This document shows positions 60,451-64,000 of a stretch of 64,000 nt of DNA, one piece after another (the stretch's first letter is position 1; each line of letters starts with the position of its first letter). A program made the position numbers and the translations under genes. This DNA is from CAYPNF01 sp964411985 (GTDB lineage: Bacteria; Verrucomicrobiota; Verrucomicrobiia; Limisphaerales; J093): assembly GCA_964411985.1 (NCBI GenBank), contig CAYPNF010000025.1:56388-120387 (forward strand). Reading direction: 5' to 3'. The notes under the pieces are model-generated. The model did no database searches and was not told where the DNA came from. It saw only the letters and a list, made by a program, of their open reading frames with translations.

Positions 60451-62874
60451 CTACGAGTCTCTGATCACCGCCTGAAGCGTGAGTTTCAGGTGGGCAACAA
60501 GCTTCTCTTGCGCGGTGTTTACTTCGACGTCCGTCAGGGTCTTCTCGGCGTTTCGATAGGTGAACGCATAGGCCATGCTCTTCTGGCCGGCTGGGATGTT
60601 CTTCCCACGGAAGACGTCGAAGAGTTCCACCTTCTCCAGGTTCTGAGGCTTCGTCTGCCGCACCGCATTCAACACTGCCTCGTGAGTCACGGTATCAGGT
60701 AGCACCATCGCGATGTCGCGTCGCACCGATGGGTATTGCGGCAACTGCTTGAAAGATCGTCCCGCATTACGCCGGGCCAGGAGCTGGTCGAGATCCAACT
60801 CGGCGAGCAAAACGGCGTCACGAAGGTCGTACTTCCGCGCCAAGGGTGGGAGGAGCTGTCCGAATTCGCCAATCGACGTCTTGCCGAGATGAACCGTTGC
60901 GGATTCGAGGAAGAGAGCCGTTCCCTCCGCGCGTCGCGCATAAGAGACCCCCTTCAGACCAAACTGCTCCAGGAACTCCTCCAGCATGCCCTTGAGGTCG
61001 TAGACGCCGAACTTCTCCTCCCGATCCACACCCGTCCAGAAGAGAGGCAACCGGTTTCCCGTCAGGGCGATGGCGAGCCTGCGGCCTTCTTTCACCTGCC
61101 CTCCCCACATGAAGAAGACCCGTCCAACTTCGAAGAGAGCAATATCGGTATTCTTACGACTCAAGTTGTGGCGAAGGGAATCCAGCAGTCCGGGCAGCAG
61201 GCTGGGGCGCAAAACGTCCATATCGCTGCTCAGCGGATTCTGCAAACGTACCGGCTCCGGTGTCAGCAACTTGGCAGCATCGCCTGCAATGAGAGTCTGT
61301 CCTTGCGCCTCGGTCAGCCCCATGCCAACCAAAAACCGCCTTGCCTCATCCAGCTGATCGTGAACCGAATCAAAGGCGTTTGTTCCCAACGCTCCCCTCG
61401 GGGGCGTGGATGGAATCTTGTCCACCCCAACCAGGCGTACGACTTCCTCGATCAGATCCGTCTCGCGCTTCAGGTCCACCCGGAAAGTCGGGATGACGAA
61501 AGTAGCAGCATCACTCGAGCTTTGTTGCGCCTTGATCTCCAGTTTCTCGAGCATGGAGGTCTGGTCGGCAGCAGGCACTTCGATACCAATGAGGGCGCTG
61601 GTCCGCGCAAACCGCAGCGAAATGGTTTTGGAGGATGCGGGTTTCGGATAGGCATCCACGACGCCCCGGCAAAGCGTCCCGCCCGCCGTTTCCAGGATCA
61701 GTTGCGCGCAGCGACGGCTAGCCCATTCCGCCGCGCCGATGTCCGAGCCCCGCTCAAAGCGGTAGGACGCGTCGGTTCTGAGTTCGAGTTTCTTGGAGGT
61801 GGCGCGAACGCTCTGGGGTTTAAAGCAAGCGCTCTCGATGAGCACGTCCGCGGTGCGATCGTTGATCTCGCTGTTCTGACCACCCATCACTCCCGCCAGC
61901 GCCACGGCCTTCGTTTCGTCCGCAATCATCAGCATCTGGCTGGTCAAGGGCCGTTCCTGCCCGTCAAGGGTGGTAAACTTCTCCCCTTCCCCGGCGCGTC
62001 GCACCACAATCGTAGGCTTGCCATCGGTGGCCTTCGCCACGAGATGGTAGTCAAACGCGTGGAGTGGTTGCCCCACCTCCAGCATCACGTAGTTAGTCAC
62101 ATCCACCACATTGCTGATGCTGCGCAGGCCCACCTTCTCCAAGGCTAGGCGCAACCAGTCCGGGCTCGGGCCGATTTTCACTCCGCGCACGAGGCGCGCG
62201 GTATACCTGGGGCAGAGCTCGGGATCCTCAATCCGCACCGCCACCAAGTCCTCCACCGCACAGTCGGATTCCACCAGCGGAACGTCGGGCCATCGGAGCG
62301 GATTCCCAGTCAAGGCACTGATCTCCCGAGCGATACCAATGACACTGTTGAAATCCGGCCGGTTAGGGGTGATCTCCAAATCGAAGACGACATCGCCAGC
62401 CGTGCGTCCCAAATGATCGGCAAAAGGCTGTCCCACTTTGGCATCCGGAGGGAGAATCAGCAGCCCGTCCGCATCCTCGGCCAATCCCAGTTCCTTGGAG
62501 GAACACATCATGCCAAAAGACTCCACCCCACGAATCTTGCCGACCTTGATCTGGAAAGGTGCCTCGCCGGGTTTGGCGGGAAGCGTCGCCCCGGGAAGGA
62601 TCAGGGGAACCTTGTCCCCGGCCTTGAAATTCTTGGCACCGCAGACAATCTGCCTCTCGCCCTGGCCGTCGGACACTTTGCACACGGTCAACTTGTCGGC
62701 GTTGGGATGCTTGTCTGCCGTCAGGACCTGGGCCACCACCACGCCATCGAACTCGCCGGCGATTTTTTGAACTCCTTCCACCTCAATGCCCAGCATGGTC
62801 AGGCGCTCCGCCAGTTCTTCGGGCGACCAATCGAACGCAACGTACTGTTTCAGCCAATTCAGCGTAACCTTCAT
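60451..62874 (-). CDS. pheT: Phenylalanyl-tRNA synthetase beta subunit
   Basis: An 807-residue bacterial PheT. The N-terminal MKVTLNWLKQYV is followed by an EMAP-type tRNA-binding domain (about 40-150, KHPNADKLTVCKV). The B3/B4 editing region comes next (about 215-385), then B5, the catalytic-like core and a C-terminal anticodon-binding FDX-ACB domain (FKQLPQYPSVRRDIAMVLPD). ATG 62874 gives the standard start; the frame is open further upstream without homology. It forms an (alpha-beta)2 enzyme with PheS, yet pheS is not adjacent: upstream lies a divergent gene. The PIN remnant follows its 3' end. Confidence 0.96.
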   Translation of the reverse strand: MKVTLNWLKQYVAFDWSPEELAERLTMLGIEVEGVQKIAGEFDGVVVAQVLTADKHPNADKLTVCKVSDGQGERQIVCGAKNFKAGDKVPLILPGATLPAKPGEAPFQIKVGKIRGVESFGMMCSSKELGLAEDADGLLILPPDAKVGQPFADHLGRTAGDVVFDLEITPNRPDFNSVIGIAREISALTGNPLRWPDVPLVESDCAVEDLVAVRIEDPELCPRYTARLVRGVKIGPSPDWLRLALEKVGLRSISNVVDVTNYVMLEVGQPLHAFDYHLVAKATDGKPTIVVRRAGEGEKFTTLDGQERPLTSQMLMIADETKAVALAGVMGGQNSEINDRTADVLIESACFKPQSVRATSKKLELRTDASYRFERGSDIGAAEWASRRCAQLILETAGGTLCRGVVDAYPKPASSKTISLRFARTSALIGIEVPAADQTSMLEKLEIKAQQSSSDAATFVIPTFRVDLKRETDLIEEVVRLVGVDKIPSTPPRGALGTNAFDSVHDQLDEARRFLVGMGLTEAQGQTLIAGDAAKLLTPEPVRLQNPLSSDMDVLRPSLLPGLLDSLRHNLSRKNTDIALFEVGRVFFMWGGQVKEGRRLAIALTGNRLPLFWTGVDREEKFGVYDLKGMLEEFLEQFGLKGVSYARRAEGTALFLESATVHLGKTSIGEFGQLLPPLARKYDLRDAVLLAELDLDQLLARRNAGRSFKQLPQYPSVRRDIAMVLPDTVTHEAVLNAVRQTKPQNLEKVELFDVFRGKNIPAGQKSMAYAFTYRNAEKTLTDVEVNTAQEKLVAHLKLTLQAVIRDS

Positions 62875-62983
62875 CGGAACCCATACTAAGTAGGCCTCCC
62901 ATAAATATCCAGCGCACACTTTCGCAGCTGAGAACGTCCCAAAAGCCCTTGACAGACCCCGGATTTGCGACACTTTCCTGGGC

Positions 62984-63946
62984 ATGAGACGGTCGCGCAG
63001 GACATTTCTAATGTTGGGCGGCTCCCTTCTCGGAGCCGCCGCGCTAGCCGGGGCGTCCTGGGCTCGGCTCTCCGACTCCCGCAGGGCCCACCTACTTCGT
63101 CAACTCGCCCACGATGCGGTGCGCACGGTTCCTGCCTCATCGCAAAAACCGGAACCCGCTTCCTGGAAGGACAACGCCATCACCCTCGCCTGGATCGGCC
63201 ATGCCACGGTACTCATTAATTTCTATGGTTTCCATATCCTGACGGATCCCGTGTTTGGGGCGAGGGTAGGAATCGATCTGCGCCTCACCACCTTGGGCCC
63301 CAAACGCTACACTGCCCCCGCGATGCGCCTGGGAGAACTCCCGCCCATAGACCTACTCCTTCTCTCCCACGCTCACATGGACCACCTGGACCTGCCGACG
63401 CTGCGTCGGTTGGCCAAGCCTGGAGCCGTAGTCACCGCGCGACGAACAAGTGAGTTCCTGGCCCAGACTCCTGCCAAGAATGCCCTGGAGCTGGGCTGGG
63501 GCGAGAAAACACGGATCGAGACCTCTCGAGGTGACCTTCAGGTGGAAGCCTTTGAGGTAAAGCACTGGGGGCGGAGGTGGCCCAGCGACGTGGATCGGGG
63601 GTACAACGGGTACGTGTTGAGACGAGAAGGGCGCAGCCTGATCTTTGGGGGCGATACCGCACACACGAAGCTTTTCGCACAACTCAGGAAGGGCGGCCCC
63701 TACGCGACCGCCATCATGCCCATTGCCGCTTACAATCCCTGGATTCGAAATCACTGCACCCCGGAAGAGGCCCAGGAGATGGCGGACATGGCGGGAGCAC
63801 GTACCATCATACCCATTCACCATTCAACCTATAAACTGAGCGACGAACCCATGGAAGAACCGATCCAACGTCTCGTCCTTCATCTCGCAGACCAGAAGGA
63901 GAGAGTGGGCCTGCGCGAAATCGGTGCGACTTGGCAAAGCGCCTAA
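62984..63946 (+). CDS. Tat-exported metallo-beta-lactamase-fold hydrolase (NAPE-PLD/UlaG-like)
   Basis: A 320-residue exported metal hydrolase. The twin-arginine signal is SRRTFLMLGGSLLG. The metal-binding motif is HAHMDHLD, preceded by WIGHATVLINFYG and LTDPVF, and followed by GGDTAHT and PIHHST. This wording fits the group of L-ascorbate-6-phosphate lactonase (UlaG) and N-acyl-phosphatidylethanolamine phospholipase D. A phospholipid substrate is plausible for an exported form. It diverges from pheT, with 109 bases between the starts. Confidence 0.87.
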   Translation: MRRSRRTFLMLGGSLLGAAALAGASWARLSDSRRAHLLRQLAHDAVRTVPASSQKPEPASWKDNAITLAWIGHATVLINFYGFHILTDPVFGARVGIDLRLTTLGPKRYTAPAMRLGELPPIDLLLLSHAHMDHLDLPTLRRLAKPGAVVTARRTSEFLAQTPAKNALELGWGEKTRIETSRGDLQVEAFEVKHWGRRWPSDVDRGYNGYVLRREGRSLIFGGDTAHTKLFAQLRKGGPYATAIMPIAAYNPWIRNHCTPEEAQEMADMAGARTIIPIHHSTYKLSDEPMEEPIQRLVLHLADQKERVGLREIGATWQSA

Positions 63947-64000
63947 ACCGTGTCCATGCAGTTGAACAGGAGGCAGCAGAGAGAGCAGAGCCGTCAGACG

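Noticed and set aside
60736..62148. 470-codon plus-strand open frame opposite pheT
   Set aside because: Antisense shadow of a conserved essential gene; its translation shows no family motif.
62949..62984. TTGACA just upstream of the exported hydrolase as a promoter
   Set aside because: The -35-like hexamer is exact, but no acceptable -10 follows, and the start site would coincide with the start codon.
1..64000. CRISPR arrays, tRNA or rRNA genes, insertion sequences, prophage
   Set aside because: No regular direct-repeat array, cloverleaf, transposase or phage gene was recognised on either strand by eye.
63947..64000. Purine-rich AACAGGAGGCAG stretch at the window end as a repeat
   Set aside because: It resembles purine-rich dispersed repeats, but only 54 bases are visible and no second copy occurs in the window.

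Overview
The window is about 64 kb of densely packed, GC-rich (about 60 % by eye) bacterial chromosome. The gene content points to Verrucomicrobiota, most likely a Pedosphaera/Limisphaerales-type soil or freshwater lineage. This is an inference from content, not from a marker gene: Tat-exported Gfo/Idh oxidoreductase and sugar isomerase, a lone pseudopilin with a GFTLIELLVV start, a Cys-type sulfatase, an HzsA-like multihaem protein, futalosine-pathway menaquinone synthesis (mqnC), very long hybrid histidine kinases, and intergenic repeat modules. No rRNA, tRNA, CRISPR array, phage or insertion sequence was found. The only gene decay seen is a PIN-domain remnant behind pheT.

Layout. 1-6.05 kb (+): the fatty-acid cluster fabD (cut by the window edge), fabG, acpP and fabF, then a family 4 uracil-DNA glycosylase and an exported protein. 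A strong intrinsic terminator ends exactly at the fabF start codon. 6.06-9.0 kb: a TPR protein (-) diverging from an AzgA-type purine permease and dtd (+). 9.0-17.8 kb (-): a co-directional run of MtaA/CmuA-type methyltransferase, hybrid kinase 1, proB, mazG, a DapA-family lyase and an MFS transporter. 17.9-22.6 kb (+): a nitroreductase-like lipoprotein and hybrid kinase 2. 22.6-26.4 kb (-): M42 aminopeptidase, a repeat-bearing spacer, a cationic amino-acid transporter and a pseudopilin.

26.66-30.79 kb (+) is the most interesting region. It is a four-gene respiratory operon with a multi-helix membrane protein, a Rieske protein, a full-length cytochrome b with PEWY, and a CydA-like membrane protein ending in a haem-c domain. 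No cytochrome c1, CydB or haem-copper subunit is next to it. It looks like a quinol-oxidising bc module wired to a divergent bd-type module, and mqnC 2 kb away suggests that menaquinol is the donor. Two stem-loops lie in its leader.

30.9-40.3 kb: Gfo/Idh oxidoreductase, mqnC, a lipoprotein and a GT4 glycosyltransferase (-); a tryptophanase/tyrosine phenol-lyase relative with altered active-site residues (+); a beta-propeller/phosphoesterase fusion and a small conserved protein (-). 40.4-43.8 kb (+): MetY-type sulfhydrylase, sulfatase and a flavodoxin-fold protein. 44.2-50.0 kb (-): hybrid kinase 3, whose exported part is a chain of OB-fold-like repeats, and a Tat-exported sugar isomerase. 50.1-57.3 kb (+): a trihaem HzsA-like protein, a MacAB/Lol-type exporter (adaptor, permease, ATPase) and an exported protein. 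57.3-64 kb: a repeat-rich spacer, a dihydrouridine synthase (-), a cupin/sugar-isomerase-like protein (+), the PIN remnant and pheT (-), and a Tat-exported metallo-beta-lactamase-fold hydrolase (+).

Three of the largest genes are hybrid kinases that end in a receiver domain with no DNA-binding output. No response regulator with an HTH lies in the window, so their targets are elsewhere. Many genes lack a convincing Shine-Dalgarno, so several starts were chosen from homology, signal peptides and gene spacing, as stated in the entries.
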